From Alphaproteobacteria bacterium (lineage in GTDB: Bacteria > Pseudomonadota > Alphaproteobacteria > Rhodobacterales > Rhodobacteraceae), in NCBI GenBank assembly GCA_030427405.1, contig JAUHXK010000002.1, positions 310,001 through 374,000 of the forward strand: DNA of 64,000 bases, read 5' to 3'. Positions 63,574 through 64,000 of this stretch are shown one piece after another. The position numbers and the translations under genes are program-made. The notes below the pieces were generated by a model. The model did no database searches and was not told the origin of the DNA. It saw only the letters and a list, made by a program, of their open reading frames with translations. How positions within the stretch are numbered: the first letter of the stretch is position 1; every line of letters begins with the position of its first letter.

Positions 63574-64000
63574 ATGAAGGCCTATGTCATAGGCAATGCC
63601 GCCCTGGACGAGACCTTGGCGATTGAGGATTTCCCCAGTCCAGGCGCGTCGATTTTTGGCGAAAGTCTGTCGCGCGACCTTGGAGGGAAAGGGGTAAACC
63701 AGGCCGTTGCGATGGCACGCACCGGCCTGCAATGTGTGTTTGTCGCCGCTCTGGGCGATGATTCGCGCGGGCGTGACATCACCGAACGACTGGCGCATGA
63801 ACCGCTGAACGCTCGACTGATCCGGCTGACCGGCGTCAGCACCGATGCCTCGACCATCTTGATGGCGGCAGCCGGTGAAAATGCCGTGATCACCACGCGC
63901 GAAGCGGCCTCGGCCCTTACACCCGAACAGGCCCTCGCCGGGCTGGACGGCGCACACGCGGACGATCTGCTCGCGGTGCAAGGCAACCTGAGCGCCGAGA
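63574..64000 (+). CDS. PfkB/ribokinase-family sugar kinase (3' end outside window)
   Basis: The first 142 codons of a frame cut by the right edge. It starts MKAYVIGNAALDETLAIEDFP and contains LGGKGVNQAVAMARTG near 36-51, the N-terminal PfkB signature, then AALGDDSRG. The catalytic GAGD motif would be beyond the edge. GAAGGAAG lies a few bases before the ATG. Substrate unknown: ribose, deoxyribose or a nucleoside are usual. It diverges from the BtpA gene with 32 bp between starts. Confidence 0.85.
   Translation, partial: MKAYVIGNAALDETLAIEDFPSPGASIFGESLSRDLGGKGVNQAVAMARTGLQCVFVAALGDDSRGRDITERLAHEPLNARLIRLTGVSTDASTILMAAAGENAVITTREAASALTPEQALAGLDGAHADDLLAVQGNLSAE

Overview
The window reads as chromosome of a GC-rich alphaproteobacterium of the order Rhodobacterales (Roseobacter-type). 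Supporting signs are a petABC cytochrome bc1 operon plus a MarR/OmpR pair that looks like PetP/PetR, an imuB/dnaE2 translesion pair with GAAC-N7-GAAC type SOS boxes, a CHCC zinc-finger protein, type II lumazine synthase behind an FMN riboswitch, and many ATGA start/stop overlaps. No photosynthesis genes, CRISPR array, rRNA or phage genes were seen. One tRNA gene (Lys, UUU) is present.

Layout. 1-5.3 kb: minus-strand operon moxR / DUF58 / DUF4159 / membrane protein, each joined by a 4-base overlap. 5.3-12.8 kb: housekeeping and small genes (DUF1285, EamA transporter, hyi, DUF2798, polA, CHCC zinc finger, ABC ATPase, DUF1203). 12.8-20.8 kb: a dispersed SOS mutagenesis cassette. dnaE2, apparently shortened at its C-terminus, is followed without a gap by a truncated haemoglobin gene. 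A transporter, glutathione-dependent formaldehyde dehydrogenase and an I78 inhibitor lipoprotein separate it from imuB. Each of dnaE2 and imuB has its own SOS box, and no imuA is seen. 20.8-26.5 kb: tRNA-Lys, dapF-mtaB, petABC (minus) and a divergent c-type cytochrome. 27-32 kb: a flavin-split-barrel regulator divergent from FMN riboswitch-ribH2, then aroC, an HD protein, an EamA transporter, cobO and a small Cys-rich protein. 32.3-36.2 kb: membrane protein, AraC-type regulator, ilvE, petP-petR. 36.2-40.2 kb: deacetylase / xseB / ispA / dxs, an isoprenoid operon. 40.5-45.7 kb: a large SAM-cyclase-ATPase-TPR protein overlapping a JmjC/cupin-like protein, then a small coiled-coil protein on the other strand and a cysteine-cluster protein. 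45.8-52.2 kb: M19 dipeptidase plus a five-gene dipeptide/oligopeptide ABC transporter.

52.2-61 kb is different in character. It has long gene-poor gaps and AT-richer stretches, surface-glycan genes (GT2, GT4-like, GT34-like, pyruvyl transferase, beta-propeller, acyltransferase/SGNH) and two broken insertion sequences: an IS3-type orfA fragment and a frameshifted IS5-type transposase. It looks like an acquired or rearranged surface-polysaccharide island. 61-64 kb holds an M20 deacylase convergent with a TenA-like protein that lacks the usual thiaminase cysteine, a BtpA/SgcQ protein and a divergent PfkB-family kinase cut by the window edge. This is a possible salvage or catabolic locus.

The most promising leads for new biology are the cyclase/JmjC pair, the hypothesis that the globin gene is read from an SOS transcript, the Glu-type TenA / M20 / BtpA / PfkB neighbourhood, and the GT34 / pyruvyl transferase / beta-propeller module. 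All functional assignments rest on reading motifs by eye; no database search was run.
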